Positions 9,503 through 23,233 are shown, counted from the stretch's first letter. The stretch is DNA of 64,000 nucleotides from Clarireedia homoeocarpa (GCA_001465935.1 LNKV01000009.1:62001-126000), one strand, 5' to 3'. Notes: generated by a model not told the origin, from the letters alone. Program-made: numbers and translations.

Positions 9503-12025
9503 ATTTGATGTTCGAAAAATGTGGAAGTATGTTTATGTGCTTGATGAACCCCACTGGAATTCCTAACCAGCTTCTTGGCAGGTAGGTGTATTAAGTAATA
9601 GAGCTTGATGTACTGCTCAAATATGACCAGAATACCTCGTCATGCGAAGCTCATCAGATGACGTCTGAGGAATGTAGACAAAGGTACCATGTAATGTTTC
9701 ACCGACGATGACGAGGGTTCAACAAAAATTCAAACAAAGAAACGACAGAAAAAAAGTCGTGAACTTCAACGACTTCTATATCGCAACTTCGTGAGCTAAA
9801 AGGACCAAGCCTGTGGGGAAAGGTTAGTCTAAGAAAAAAGGACAGAGTGCGGAGCATGCGAAGTGGACTACATGGAGGGAGAAGAAAAGATATGTCAGAG
9901 GTGGTGGGTCGGGGTCAGGGGGGTCACAAGTCGAATCTTGGATCTTCTACAGCAAATCCCCTATAGGGAAGCAACTCCGATTTCAAAGATTAAGGAAATA
10001 GTGTCTCAAGCATGTGAGAAATCGGAAATGAAGCGATTGTCATCCGAAGGGTTTCTTGTACTTTTCGTACTTCCGGACAGTGCGAGCAAGGTTTTCGCTA
10101 CAGTAGGTCTTTTGAGTAAAGTAGCCGGGGCTGTTGTCTGAACTGACTCTGCCCTGCCCGGTGCCCACCTCGCCTCCCCACTACGGAAGTACTTGGGGAC
10201 TCCACTGCCGAAGGATTAACTGTGCACGACAAACGCTTTCATCTGAGCAACTTTGCTAACATCTAGTTTCCGGCGCGATTGAGGGAGCTTGCGTTGAAGC
10301 GATGCGATTTGCTCTTCACGTTGCACTACGTTGCTTTTTGTCGCACAGCATTCTGCGCGCAATTTACCGGTAGAAGAATCGCATCTCCTGGGTTCAAGGA
10401 ATGGAAGGAGATCAGATGTCAAATGGCGCAACAGTTGGTGAAAAAATTTCAACCTCGGTGGTCTTGGAGACGGAAATAGGGATGGATTTGGCCAAGTTTG
10501 CGTCGTACCCTAGCTGTGTAACTGCAACTGTTCAGTGCGGCCCCGGAATTGACCCTTGCATTGGCAGAGATCGACCCGTTGACTTTAAAGTTACAAGCCA
10601 CTTTCCAGCTTACAATTTGATTCTTCGACCAATGGTTGTCGCATTATGCGTCCGTCTTCTTCATCTTGCATTTTCGTACTGGGAAATACCGAGACTGAAT
10701 TATTGGCTCGTACGAAGTACTGCTGCATCGGCCAATCCAGCTCCAGATCGCCTCCCCCTTTATGGTAAGGTGTATAGCTTAAACTTAACTCAAGCGGGGA
10801 TATAGCCCAATCATCAATATGCTTGTTTCGTTCATTGCCTGTTCACTTTGTTGGAATCCAGCTCACGAGACATTGTATTGGATGTTGTGGTAGATTTGGC
10901 CGAGTGCAAACCGTGAGGATAGGCTGTTAGCAAGGGAGACAGACCAGTGAGTCGTCTTCGAAGAAGATTGTACGAGACATACTAACTTTCTCGATTATCG
11001 CACAGCGATGTATATATATATAACTAGTAGGGGGCCCAGCTGCCGCAAATCCATCAAGTCCATCAAGTACTGTAAATATATTATCCGACGCTTATCGCAA
11101 AACCTTCTTCTAAAAGACACCAATGTCACATGTGCCGAAAAAGCCTGCAGCAACCGAGTCCGAATCTGTTTCCCACAACTTGCCGTTTATCAATACCAAC
11201 ATCGGCAATAGTTCAATCGGCACAACGCCAAGATAAGAAAGAGCCCAGCAGCCTGGTCCGCGACTTACGTTCTTTTGATACGATAGGATGGGAGTTCTAG
11301 TGAATAATGACGTTCTTCAAACCCGAAAGAGTATGCTTTCTGCATGCGATATGTAAGGCCTTGCCTGGATGCATAATACAGTTGAGATGGTGGTGTGTGA
11401 ATCCTTGAAAGTTAATAGATTTGGACAACGAATGCATGATGCTGCATGGCGGGGTAGGTTGTGTACATGAGTGAGCACATACCCGGGGGCTTACGATCTG
11501 ACTGTGCACGCGCAAGAGAGAGTGCGATATGTATGGATACGAGAATTCCTGGGCAAAATAGCCACAACTGATCTATTGTTCTTGTTCCGGGAAGCCCATC
11601 GCCAGGTCCATAGATATCTCTTATTCATGGACATAAGCACCATTTACGCCCCAACTTGGCAGCACGACTCCAAGAACACACCAAGCGATTTTCGAGGGAC
11701 TGGAACAACGGTGGCTGTGCAGTGATAGCACCGTTGATTGACTTGATTGGGGAATTTAAGAAATTGCTCGTCTCAAGTACAATATGGTTACAAAGGGTAA
11801 CAGCTCAGCATTTGAATAAAAGCTCCGTAAAATTCAATCCAGCCAACAAGCGAGCAATCACCGAGTGGTGGTTTGGATTCAGAAAGAGTAATTTGAAGAT
11901 ATACAGCAGGCTCTTTTTCGATTTCGTATCCACACAGGTTGCTCTAACAAGAAACACCACATGTCTTGAAATTATAAGTGCTGGTGCTCTAGTATTCAAA
12001 TTGTAATCTATAAGTATCATTATAA
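9503..12025. other. Intergenic, no supported gene
   Basis: This 2.5 kb contains several open frames of 60-134 codons, on both strands, none with a recognisable domain, a signal peptide or splice-supported extension. Coding bias looks absent. It serves as the shared upstream region of the DUF3712 gene and the downstream flank of the coiled-coil gene. Confidence 0.5.
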
Positions 12026-12916
12026 TCATGAGCTGCCTTGACTTTGGCTCGACTGCCCTGGTTGCCCTGGTCGCACAGCCTTCTTACCACGTTTTCTGGA
12101 CGACTTCCCACTATCACTCTCAACATCGCTTCCTCCCCCTTTCCTGTGTTCTCTTTCTTTTTCTTTCCTGGGTTCATTACCCTCTAGCTTTCTATTATAC
12201 GCCTCCCATTCCTTCTTCTCCCTTGCCTCAGCCGTCTGATCTCTCGCATTATCCCTCTCCTTCTCCTCTTCGCTTCTATTTTTCAGTGCCAAGCTCTTTG
12301 CCTTCTTTCCCAACGCATTGTAGTCCTTCTCCTCCAAAATCCCCTTGAAATGTTCAAGCCGTTTCTCCAGTTCTTCCCCTTCTTCATCCAGATCATCCAA
12401 CCTCCTGTTCCACTGCTGAAGCTCGATTTCCCGCTTCGGAAGTACTACCATAATAATTTCCGATCTCTCCTCTTTCAGTTCCGCTATTCGTCGATCAATC
12501 TCCTTGACCCGCGTAACTAAATTTTCATGCGATTTGTCCACTGACGCCCATGCTGGGGTCTTCAGATTTTTCTGTTGCTCGATGCGAAGGCGTTTCACCA
12601 TTATTTCGAGACACTCACCTTGTTTAATCTTGTGTTCGCTTTGCTTGGTACTATTCGTACTGCTGCCACTTGATGAGAGACCGCTAGAAAGAGCGCTGAT
12701 TAAACCCGGACGCTTCTTCTCGCCATTATTTTCGCTCTTTCCTGGCTTCCTATGTTTGCCGCTAGCAGTGCCAGTAGTACTAGAAGCATGTGATGTGGTC
12801 CCGCTGTTCGCACTTTTCGCGGGCACTATCTCCTCTTTAGCTTTTCGATTCTTACTACCACTGGGCTGCGTATCGCTTCGAGATTGCGAGCGATCCTTTG
12901 TATTGTGGACATTCAT
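12026..12916 (-). CDS. Hypothetical basic coiled-coil protein
   Basis: Single exon with ATG at 12916, 296 aa. I do not recognise a family. Residues 1-95 are disordered and rich in Ser, Thr, Gly and Lys. Residues 100-235 are strongly helical with heptad-like charge (for example the segments RRIAELKEERSEII and LDDLDEEGEELEKRLEHF), so a coiled coil is likely. The C-terminus from about residue 236 is a Lys/Arg/Glu-rich tail with a KKAVRP..PGQ end and KRGKK, which may be a nuclear localisation signal. Length, composition and a good coding bias argue for a real gene, probably nuclear or nucleic-acid associated. Neighbours (a gene-free region and MEMO1) give no hint of function. Confidence 0.6.
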   Translation of the reverse strand: MNVHNTKDRSQSRSDTQPSGSKNRKAKEEIVPAKSANSGTTSHASSTTGTASGKHRKPGKSENNGEKKRPGLISALSSGLSSSGSSTNSTKQSEHKIKQGECLEIMVKRLRIEQQKNLKTPAWASVDKSHENLVTRVKEIDRRIAELKEERSEIIMVVLPKREIELQQWNRRLDDLDEEGEELEKRLEHFKGILEEKDYNALGKKAKSLALKNRSEEEKERDNARDQTAEAREKKEWEAYNRKLEGNEPRKEKEREHRKGGGSDVESDSGKSSRKRGKKAVRPGQPGQSSQSQGSS

Positions 12917-13890
12917 TTTTAATTGTGTTTTCAGTTTCCTCGATTACACTCAATTCAGAGCGAAGAATATGATGTTCGATTTCAAGATTGCAATAAGATA
13001 AATATAAATATGCAAACAAAGCTATTTAAAAACTTAGTAAATAGTCTGAGATTCTGCTACTTCTCCAAGCCAGGAAACATGAGCTTTATATGCAGCACGA
13101 ACAACTTGACCTCATGGATGCGCAGCGTTTATGCTCGTCTAAGAGCGTATGGGCGCTTAAATTGCTTCCTAAATAAGCATATCGTGACCCCTCTGAAGGC
13201 GCGGGCTGCGAGAATGGGTCGCCTTCGCGGTGAGTTTCAGATGAATTTACTGTCCTGGTTGGTAAAATCGATGGTTTGCTTATACCAGTACTAACATATG
13301 TTGGCAACATGACATGAGCAGGCCAATGCGTCAGAGTTGATATGAATCATACTTGATATAACGTCAAAATCTACCAAATGAAAGTCAGCCTCATCCACTG
13401 TATAATCTAAATCGGAATTATGTATATTTCTTACTATGGATTGCCGCTGTGTTGGGCTTAAAAGAGAGAAGGCTTAGAACAGGCATACGAAGCGGTGGGC
13501 AAAATAGCTGTGAGCGACCACTTGGTCAGAATGAGATGAACCAACAGCCAACGCAAGCATCACTTATAGACGACTGGTCTATTTTTAAGCCTGTCTAACA
13601 GATACCCAACTCTAGCGCGCATTAATTGCCTAAACTGCAATAATTTTGATTTTTTCGTTTGCAGAGAGCTGCAGTTGGAACTGCGCAAGGGCATCACGAG
13701 CTGTTTGGGATAAAATCTTCCCGTACGTCCATCGTATGTTCACGACTTCATATACGGCGCACAGCAAAGGAACTAACTATATGGGTAACATTATTATCAA
13801 AGCAAATGCGCTATCTGTTGAACAAAAAATGAGAACCTTTCAAACGCCCAATCCCTTCAAATTGCACACAATCTAGTCTATGCAGACCAT
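12917..13890. other. Intergenic, no supported gene
   Basis: About 970 bp between the start of the coiled-coil gene and the end of the MEMO1 gene. Only short frames without domain character were seen. Confidence 0.5.
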
Positions 13891-14927
13891 CTAGAGAACA
13901 GCATACGCACTGGCATAGCTTACGGAACTGTCATCCACTCTAATAACTTCACTACTTCTTTCATATCTGACAAACTTAAATCTACCTTTCTCCTCACCAT
14001 CAATCACTTTATCCTCCTTGAGTTTTTCTATGGCTGCCATTACTACTCCGATAGGATGTCTTCCGCACACTGTATTTCCCGTTTCTTTCAGATTGTTCAA
14101 AAAGTCTTTATGCTTGCCGCCTTCGATCGCATCCATTGCCTGTTTGTCTAGTCTTCCAATACTTTCGCAGATTTGTGGTTGTGTAGGACTCTTATCTCTT
14201 CGTTGTAATGAGTATCCGCTTGCTTCTGCAGATGGACTTGCGGGCAAGTAATATGTGTACTGAAATCGCAATCCCCAGTGACAAAAGTCGGAACTCACAA
14301 CGAACACGCTGGATTCATCTGCTAGGTATTTTGATAATAATACGCCATAATTCTTCTCCGTATCTGGATTTGTGCTTCCGACAAGAATTGGGACAAGTGT
14401 AGGAAACTCGGATGGAGAGGAGAATTGTTGAGATAGGCGTTTGTAGATATATGGTAGATGCATTTCTAAGGAATGCTCTGTCTCATCGGCTTCGTGGCTC
14501 ATAGTAAGGAACTGGTTCGTGTCTGCGAGCTCTTTCACGGTTGATTGATCGATAATTAAATCACCTAATGGCGTAGCGTACTTTGAATGTGCAGAGAGGG
14601 CGCATTTACTAAGGTACCATGCGTGCGAAGGGCCGAGGAGGAAGATTCGTTTGGCTTTCGAGAGATCGAGAGATTTGTAGGCCCAGGCTGCCGCGGGACC
14701 GGAATATGAATAACCTGCATGACTTGGTGATATTAGATAACGATGCATATGTAGCAATAGTAACAGCTCACTCACGGCGCGATAATGATTCTTGCGCCTG
14801 GTACGGGCAGTTCTTTCCCGTCTATCGAAGGTGGAACTTGGTCGAGCCATTCATCCAGCTCAGTGGAAAGAGTGGACGACCTGGAGGTATACCATGACCC
14901 GGCATGAGTTGCTTCTCTTGTACTCAT
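13891..14927 (-). CDS. MEMO1 family protein
   Basis: Two exons (14927-14776, 14722-13891; 53 nt intron) give 327 aa, close to human MEMO1 (about 300). The start fits the family: MSTREATHAGSWYTS, then a first exon ending in GARIIIAP and continuing in-frame as HAGYSYSGPAAAW, the hallmark block. Further conserved blocks are LLGPSHAWYL, the SLEMHLPYI segment, SSDFCHWG, and CGRHPIGVVMAAI. In MEMO1 these histidines and the cysteine line a cleft resembling extradiol dioxygenases; the vertebrate protein works in ErbB2-linked cytoskeletal signalling and copper/iron handling, and the yeast homolog (Mho1/YJR008W) is poorly characterised. The gene is divergent from the ABCC transporter, 895 bp apart, so the two may share a promoter region. 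Confidence 0.95.
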
Positions 14928-15822
14928 GTTGACTGAAGCCGCCTAAGATCCTTGGATTCAATAAAGGTGTTTGTGATTCGGTTGTTGTCGTTGTCGTTGC
15001 AAATGAGGGGATAGAGCTGTCGGTGGTGGGGTTATTTGAAGTGGGGGTGGACCTCACCTATAACTTTCGGTAGGAAGGCCGAGAAACACCAACTGTGTGG
15101 TGTCGCCAATACCAAAACAGATTCTCTCTGTCGCGCGACTTCACTCCTCCATGTGTATATCAGCAGATTTACTTACCTGCGCGACGGTGACATGCGGTTC
15201 ACTATTGATGCTCTTGCCAAGATGGCCAGAAACAGAGGACACGAGAAATCTGTCCGTCGGTCGCGTCAAATCATCATGGTGCTGGAAGGGCGCAGACACA
15301 GTCAATATCCGCAAGGTGTTTTTACTTTTCTTTCGCCCGTTGTGCTCGAAGCAAGATCACTTCCCAAGCGGTAAAGACTGAGCCCACAGGCTTGACGACT
15401 TCGATAACTTCCTTCAGGCAGCGATGTGCTTGCGTGTATTTTTCAATGTTAATACGCGTTGAGTGACGACAAATTGTTCTTCTTGTGGATGGTTCTGCTA
15501 CATTTCCACCAGTGCTTGAGATTTCTTGCAGGCAGCAGTTGAAAGCCGGAGTATGAGTGGCCAATGCTCAAGAACTACTGCGGAGTAAACATCAGATCTA
15601 CAGAGTCGGAGTTGGGTCTCGGTATAAACGATACTGTATGGATTCTAAGAACCGGCCCGAGCAGGTACGATAAGAACCCCTGTCTAACCTGCGATGCACC
15701 GTAGAACTTCCCCAGGCTTTGATATATCATATACAATATGTACCATTAGAACGACGTTCGGATCCCTTTCCCAGACTCAGAACTACTACCTCATGTATTG
15801 CCTCTGGTGAAAGACACCGAAA
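14928..15822. other. Divergent promoter region of MEMO1 and the ABCC transporter
   Basis: The 895 bp hold no supported gene. They separate two start codons that face away from each other. I saw no strong regulator motif. Confidence 0.5.
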
Positions 15823-18800
15823 ATGTCGAACAATCACTCGGATTTTAACCTTCCCATCAATGACTTTGGCCCAATCGAGCACGGGAGGTTCGACTTCACT
15901 CCACTGTTCGAGGATGTCTTCCTATCTACAGTCCCATCTGTTATCCTGCTTCTCCTATTACCAGTGCGAATATGGATGCTACGAGACCAACCCCGAAAAG
16001 TAACACGAAGCTTCTTACATAGTAACAAACTGGTACCTTGATATACCCTTATGAACGAGGACTCGCTAACATAATTGCAGATGTTCCTTGGAGTCTTTGC
16101 CGTAATGCAGATGGTGTTGCTAATCATACAAGCTCTTACTTCAAGATTACGGACAAGTGTAACCGTAGCCGCTGCTGCGCTAACGCTGGTTGATGCCCTT
16201 GGGCTGTTTGCTTTATCACATATCGAGCATTTGCGATCTGTCAGACCTTCTGCAATTATCAATACTTGGCTCCTACTTACTCTACCTTTCGACATAGCCC
16301 GTGCAAGGACGTTGTGGCTGGACAGTGCCAGCAATTCGGTAGCTGCCGTTTTCACTAGTACTGTCGGTATCAAAGTTATGATAATCATAGTCGAAGCCAT
16401 TGAAAAGCGTCAGATACTACTTGATAGATATCGCCATATATCCCCAGAAGACACCAGTGGGATTTACAGTCGTAGCTTCTTCTGGTGGCTGAATGCGCTC
16501 ATGAATACAGGCTTCCAGAGGGTTATCAGTAATGAGGACCTCTATCCCATCGGTGATGATATGGTTTCTGAGCGTCTATATCTTCGAGCCCAAAAATGCT
16601 GGGACGGCTGTTATCAGAATCAAAAGCATGCACTCTTTTGGTCTACTTTAAAAGCTGCACGAGGTGCACTTGCAATTACTGCACTGCCGCGGTTATGCGT
16701 GATTGGGTTTAGATACTCCATGCCATTCCTGCTATCAAGGACAGTCGATTTTGCAAATGACTTAAATCAGGCTGAAAATATCGGCTGGGGTTTGACTGGT
16801 GCATTTGGACTCGTTTTCCTGGGCCTCGCGGTCACAAATGGAGCGTACTATCACATGGCATATCGGTTCAACACAACAGTTCGAGGCTCATTGGTTTCCA
16901 TGATCTATTCGAAAACTGTAGATCTGAGCATCACCGCTCTGGATGAATCGGTCGCAGTTACTCTTATGGCCAATGATACAAGTAAGTCCATCCAACCCAA
17001 GTAAATATTAGCCGCTAACGTTGGTCCAAGATGCAATTTGTGAAGGTTTCACAAATATTCATGAACTCTGGGCTGTTCCTGTTGAGTTATGCATCTCATT
17101 GTATCTATTAGAGAAACAGCTCGGCATGGCATTCCTAGCGCCCTGCGTAGTAGCCGTGATTTGTACCACAGGGGTTTTCGTCATAGCTAAATGGATAGGC
17201 AACGCAAGAAAGGTTTGGATGCGTGGAATTCAAACACGTGTAGATGTGACGACTTCTATGTTGGGGTCAATGAAGGTAACGCTCACCCTCAGGAGACGTG
17301 CTGTGCGGCTGGCTAACACACAGCAAGGCCGCGAAAATGCTTGGCTATACAGACCACATCTGCAGTATGGTCCAAGCCCTACGTGTGGCAGAAGTTCGAT
17401 TATCTACCATATTTCGTAGAATCATTTGTGTCCGGGTTCTCCTAGGTAATTTCAAAAATCGCTCTGTATACAGAATAGACTTAGCTAACTGTGATAACAG
17501 CCAACAGTACAGGAATTGTATCACCACTGGCCACATTCACCGTATTTGTAATTTCAGCAAACCATACTGGTCAGACTCTCGATACCTCGAAAGCGTATAC
17601 AGCTATGTCCCTCTTGTTGCTTTTAGCAGATCCGATGAACACGCTATTAAGAGCCATACCAGATCTCAATTCTGCTCTTGCATGCTTTGACAGATTACAA
17701 GCTTTCTTACGGTCGGAGGCTCGAAGAGACCACCGTTTGCCCCTTCAAGAACCAATCGAGTCAACCCAAAGAAATGTCTCGTCTCAGGATTTTGAGATGG
17801 CTGATTTGTCAGATCACAACCCACGAAGTTCTTCGTCAAACATGATTATTGCCCAAAATGCGAGTTTTGCGTGGGGCAAGAATTGCCCTCCTGTAGTTAG
17901 TGACTTCAGCTTTCTATTACCATGTGGACAGATGTACTATGTCATCGGCCCAGTTGGTTGTGGCAAAAGCACTTTACTAAAAGGTTTGCTCGGTGAAACT
18001 CCCTCGTCTCAAGGCTTCATCTACACGAAGTCAACAACAACTGCCTACGTTGAGCAGACGCCTTGGATTCAAAATGGCAGTATCCAAGATAACGTGCTCG
18101 GTGTTTTGCCTTTCGATGCACCATGGTATAGCCAAGTCATTCGTGCCTGCGCCTTAGAACATGATATTTCTATTCTTCCAGATGGCAGTGGTATGTACTT
18201 TTCCGTCTAAACCGCAGAGATACCAAGTAACCCAAGCATAGCAACTAAGGTTGGAAGTGGAGGAATATCTTTAAGCGGTGGTCAGAAACAACGCCTTGCG
18301 CTTGCGAGGGCCGTATATGCCAAAAATGAGCTCATCGTCCTTGACGATGTTTCTTCAGGACTCGACGCGGAGACTGAAGATCAGGTTTTCAAACGACTCT
18401 TTGGGCGACAAGGACTTTTCCATGAGATGGGCACGACCGTTCTTCTAGTGACACATGCTGTTCATAGACTTGCTTATTCCGACTACATTATTGCGCTGGA
18501 TCACACAGGTCGCATTGCGCAACAAGGCACATTCAAGGACCTGATGCAAACGGAAGGTTATGTGCAGAGTCTAGCTACTCACCATAGATCTGAGGACAAC
18601 TCCGAAGAGCCAGCAGAACCTGACCACAAAGTATCAAACAAAAGCCCTTTTTCGATCAACGAGAATGAGGATATGCTCAACGAAATGGAAGATTTGAATC
18701 GGCAAACCGGCGATTTTGCAGTCTACAAATACTATTTCACATCCATCGGCTGGCGGGCAAACCTTTTGTTCGCCCTGATGGTTACGCTTTTCGGATCTGC

Positions 18801-20578
18801 ATCCAAATTGCCGGAGTTTGCCTTGACATATTGGACGCGCGCTGTAGCTCATGAAGGAAACATAGCAAATGCATACTGGCTCGGGATCTACGGGATGCTT
18901 ACTGGTGTGTCTTTGATTGGATTCATCTTCGGAGTTGGGGTATTGATGCTCTACATGGTTCCTAAGAGCGCTGAGGTGCTTCATGAGAGATTGCTCCAAG
19001 CGGTTATGGGAGCACCGCTTTCTTTCTTTACCACGACAGATACTGGAACTACCACAAACAGGTGAGCAAGCCATTGGAATTCATGACCCTATAATCCCAA
19101 TCGCCGTATAAAAATAGCCGGATGGTGTTAAGCATTACCGTGGTCGCCATTGCATGTCCTGACGCTTTTCCAGATTCAGTCAAGATATGACTATAGTTGA
19201 TAGCGATTTACCTTACTCGTTAATTGACCTTGTATTGTCGATGGTCGTCGCAATTATGGGTGCGGTTCTGATGTCACTGTCTGCCGGGTACTTTGCTGCG
19301 ACTATCCCGGTCGTCGCTTTAGTAGTTTGGGGTAATTCTTAGGTCATGGTCCCTCCTCGAGGCAATGCTGACATGGAAATAGTTCTTCAAAAGTTTTACC
19401 TTCGAACATCTCGACAAATACGTCTTCTCGACCTCGAGGCCAAATCACCGCTGTATTCGCACTTCATCGAGACTTTGAGTGGTCTTACAACCATTCGAGC
19501 GTTCGGATGGACCGAGGAATTCCGCAAGCAAAATCTAGCTCTGCTCGACACTTCTCAAAAACCTTATTATCTGCTTTTCTGTATCCAACGTTGGCTCGGC
19601 CTTGTTCTCGACCTTCTCGTTACTGCACTAGCCGTAATCTTAATGATTCTCATAGTAAAGCTTCGAAGCGATATTAGTCCTGGTTATGTTGGTCTCGCAC
19701 TTCTTAACGTCATGACTTTCAACCAGTCTCTAGCAGAAATCATCAAAAACTGGACCCAGCTTGAGACAGCCGTTGGAGCCATCGCTCGCGTAAAAAACTT
19801 TGTTGCAACCACAGCCAGCGAAAACCTAGCGAAAGAGAAAGAGCTCGCGCCAGAGAAATGGCCATCAAATGGTGCTATCGACTTCATCAACATCACCGCC
19901 TCATACACACCGGCTTCGGTCCCTGTGATCCACAACCTCAACCTCTCGATTCGTGCCGGTGAGAAAATCGCCATCGTAGGGAGAAGTGGGAGTGGAAAAA
20001 GTTCTGTGATCGCAGCACTATTTCGCATGCTCGAACTCACACTTGAAAGTTCCATCGCAATTGACGGTGTTGATCTTAGCACTCTTCCACGCCAGACCGT
20101 TCGGTCGCGTCTGAATGCGGTTCCTCAGGACCCATTTTTCCTGCGTGGCAGTATCCGCACCAACGCCGACCCATACAAGCAACACTCCGACACCGCCATT
20201 ATCACCGCTTTGGAAAAGGTCCATCTTTGGAACCTCATATTATCCAAAGGTGGATTGGAAGCCGATCTTGACACTGAATTCTTCTCACACGGTCAGAAGC
20301 AATTGTTTTGTCTCGCGAGGGCCATACTCAGGAAGGGGAAAGTGGTGGTTTTAGATGAGGCGACTAGCAGTGTGGATCCCGACACGGACAAATTGATGCA
20401 GAAAGTGATTAGAGAGGAGTTTGCGGGGTGCACTATTATCGCGGTGGCCCACCGGTTGAATACGATTCTGGATTTCGACCGCGTTGTATTGTTGGGGAAG
20501 GGGGAGATTATGGAAATTGGCAGCCCGGATGAGTTGCTGCAGAGGCACGGTGCTTTTAGAGAACTGTATGACTCTTGA
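15823..20578 (+). CDS. ABC transporter, ABCC (MRP-like) full-length
   Basis: Eight exons (15823-16032, 16081-16981, 17031-17275, 17328-17445, 17501-18190, 18242-19061, 19174-19331, 19383-20578) give 1445 aa, the usual size of a fungal ABCC exporter. Layout is TMD0-like helices, TMD1, NBD1, TMD2, NBD2. NBD1 has Walker A GPVGCGKST (about 641), signature LSGGQKQR (about 732) and Walker B LIVLDD, where Asp replaces the catalytic Glu, the normal degeneracy of ABCC NBD1. NBD2 has GRSGSGKSS (about 1247), signature FSHGQKQLF (about 1348) and VVVLDE with the catalytic Glu intact. The linker SFFTTTDTGTTTNRFSQDM opens TMD2 as in MRPs. Expected role: ATP-driven export of conjugates or toxic compounds at plasma or vacuolar membrane. 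The start has an AAAATGTC context. Adjacent genes do not form an obvious metabolite cluster. Confidence 0.95.
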
Positions 20579-23233
20579 CACGTACAGTACTTACGTACGG
20601 TTGTCGCGGTAGAGCCATATCAGAATGTGTCGAAATCAATCTCTTATGTACGGAAGTGTGCCCCTAATTGCGACAAATCCGACATTCAGGATAGGAACAC
20701 AAGCGTACGCATCGAGACATTACGGACAAGTGATAAGAATACAGTTTAGCTAAGAATGGAACCAACCACGACGCCATCGACGTCGTTTTGGGCTGAAAAT
20801 GCAGGTACAATGCGCATTCCTTCGCGGATGGAACCGGGTCATATCACAATCACATTCGTTTCCCATCTTTTTTACTTTCCACTATTCGTAGGGAGAAAAT
20901 TAAAGTTTCCGGGAAATTCGCCACTGTCAAATAATGGAATTGAACAATACTTGTAATCGTAATCATGCCCAACGGGCGTCGTGGCAAGGACAGACGTACA
21001 ATCTATGCGACCCCGGCCGAGACATCTCGATATCTGATGTCTCACCCAATGAGGTTGAAGTATGGGCTGTTTGGGACGTAGGCGATTAAGTTTCTTGTTT
21101 ATTCATCGAGTCCTCATTTTCATTGTTTCCCTTGGGGGGTGTCTGTTTTGTGGGCGAAAACTGATAAGGAGCCTTGGCCTTCCCCCTTCTGCCCGGGCTG
21201 GGGTGGAGCCAAACTCATCTCGTCCCTGGGTTTTTTCGGTCTCTCCGAAATAGTTGCGTGGCTTGGTAGTGACATAGTTGCGTATGCTTGGTACAGTAGT
21301 GTTTTGTAGGCAGCAGATAAGTTGCACGGTTTCGGAGATATCAGTCACGCAAGCCAATCAAGAAAAGCAGAGCTCCGAGGCTTTTCCCCACAAAACGCAT
21401 TGCGACTGGGATTGTGCAATCCACCTTTATCTTCCAGAAGAAACAGACCGGATTGGTAACCATGCATCACCCAGGCTTGCTGACGGACAAGCTCAGGCAA
21501 GTCCTCTTACGCAAACTGGGATGGTAACCTTGACGATGGCACGTGCTATCAGTGGAGCGAGAGACAAAACGCCAAAGACGTCGTGGGTGCTGTACAGTGA
21601 GTGCCTTTGAACCGTGCTGCATGATCTAAGTTTATCACGTGCGTTTCTCTGATAGCCAATTCTCGCCGTTGCTAGTCGTGCGACTTGTGCTACCGAATAT
21701 GCCACCGAAACCTTAAGAGAAACTTCTGTGGGCTTGCACGCACTTACTTGCATTCAACTCAAAATCCCATGTCCCCGTAGGGCACAGCTGCTTTACGGAC
21801 AGCGCTTCATACAGTCCTCGCTTGCAACACCACCTCCCACCTCGGGACAAGTATGCACAAGAATCTGCAAAGAACTTTCTATTGCATTGGCAAACATTGG
21901 CAGCCTATTATGCGCGGAAATAAAGAGAGAGGAGGACGGAAAAGATGAGGGGAAGGCAGATGGCATGGATACTGACGGCTTTGAAATGAGGGGTTGACGA
22001 AACACACCTCGTCCCACATCGACGTAGCGCACACATGCTGCCCTGCAAATCCATACTACGCCTTGTTCTGGTAGGGCACAGTCAGTATGAGTTTGTCCCA
22101 AGAAAAAAGAACCGCGCATCCGAAAGAAAGCTTGCAGGGCAACGAGCGCCCCATCACCCGATCGCTAGCTACACTCCCCAGACCACAACCATACACACAT
22201 TCTTCGCACCAGCCTCGGCCTGGCATGGGCTGATCTGGGCACATTCACACACCCGTCTTCATCACCTGATGCGCATCTCTCAGCGAATCGGTCAAATTCT
22301 TTTCAATCTTAGCCACTCTTATCTGGCGCTAATGTCGGCAGGGCCCCATTCTCCCTTCTCTATTTTCCATTTTATTTGGTACAAGTACAATACACACCTT
22401 GTTGAGGAGAGTAAGCCTCCTACGCATTCGAGATCCTTTCCCGGGCCTGGCTTGATAAGGAATCATTCCTTGTGTTGCCCCCCACTTGCGATTTCGCATG
22501 AGCTGCATTCTTATTCGTGCGTGCGATCGTCGCACATGAAGATCTTATAAAGTTTGGGTGAAAGCAACATGTCATTAGTTCCACTGTTTATTATGACCCA
22601 TAATAACCTTCCTTCTTGGCCAGTTTAATTGAACTGCTAATGCCTACTGCAGCATGGTCGAGTTTCCGTACACGAGCGAAACAGAACGGAAGGGGTACGA
22701 AATATGAGTAAGTCTTATTAAGAGGTAAGCTAAATACTTGGTGGGAAGTCTCACTGGTGTAATGCCCAATCGTTTACACCTCTCATGTATCAAAGTGGAG
22801 CTTTGGCGATGGAGAAAGGGTACTGTATTTTGGGTCGTCTGCACTTGCTCTTTCAGATGCTAGCAAGGGCAGCCGCGATGATTGGGCTAACAGGCCCTCA
22901 AGACTGAACGAGGAGCTTCGAATAGCAAATAGCAGACGGGTCGAGAGGACATATAATTAATGCTTTCCCCTCTCCCTCTTACTGTTCGAGTTCTTTTCTT
23001 CGCGCAACCGACTCCAAGTCGATCTCTTTTTTCTTCCCTCCCCTCCTCCTCTACCAAGAGTGATACCCGTGTCGGTAGGGCCACTCGATCATTTTTACGG
23101 TCGAGAACAGTCAGTCCCGTCATTGACTAGTATACCACACCATACCTACACACTCGTCGATAATATTAGTCCCTCTCATTAATTAATTGACTATTCTCGT
23201 TTACCCGTTCGATTCATAATATCCTCCTTCACT
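20579..23233. other. 2.65 kb promoter region upstream of the amino-acid permease
   Basis: No frame with family character was found. The interval contains five GATAAG/CTTATC sites (20732, 21163, 21316, 22454 forward; 22318 reverse), the core bound by nitrogen GATA factors. The last 250 bp before the permease ATG are pyrimidine-rich. Small frames near 22.0-22.5 kb look like composition artefacts. Confidence 0.5.
22318..22459. promoter_or_regulatory. Candidate GATA-factor sites upstream of the permease
   Basis: CTTATC at 22318-22323 and GATAAG at 22454-22459 lie about 0.8-0.9 kb upstream of a general amino-acid permease. AreA/NIT2-type GATA factors activate such permeases under nitrogen limitation. 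Binding is inferred only from the hexamers. Confidence 0.3.

Noticed and set aside
20284..20310. Signature FSHGQ in ABCC NBD2 as a defect
   Set aside because: His in place of the first Gly is common in fungal ABCC NBD2, and the other catalytic residues are intact.
22035..22550. 171-codon plus-strand frame in the permease promoter
   Set aside because: Low-complexity, His/Ser/Pro-rich, no domain and no splice-supported extension.
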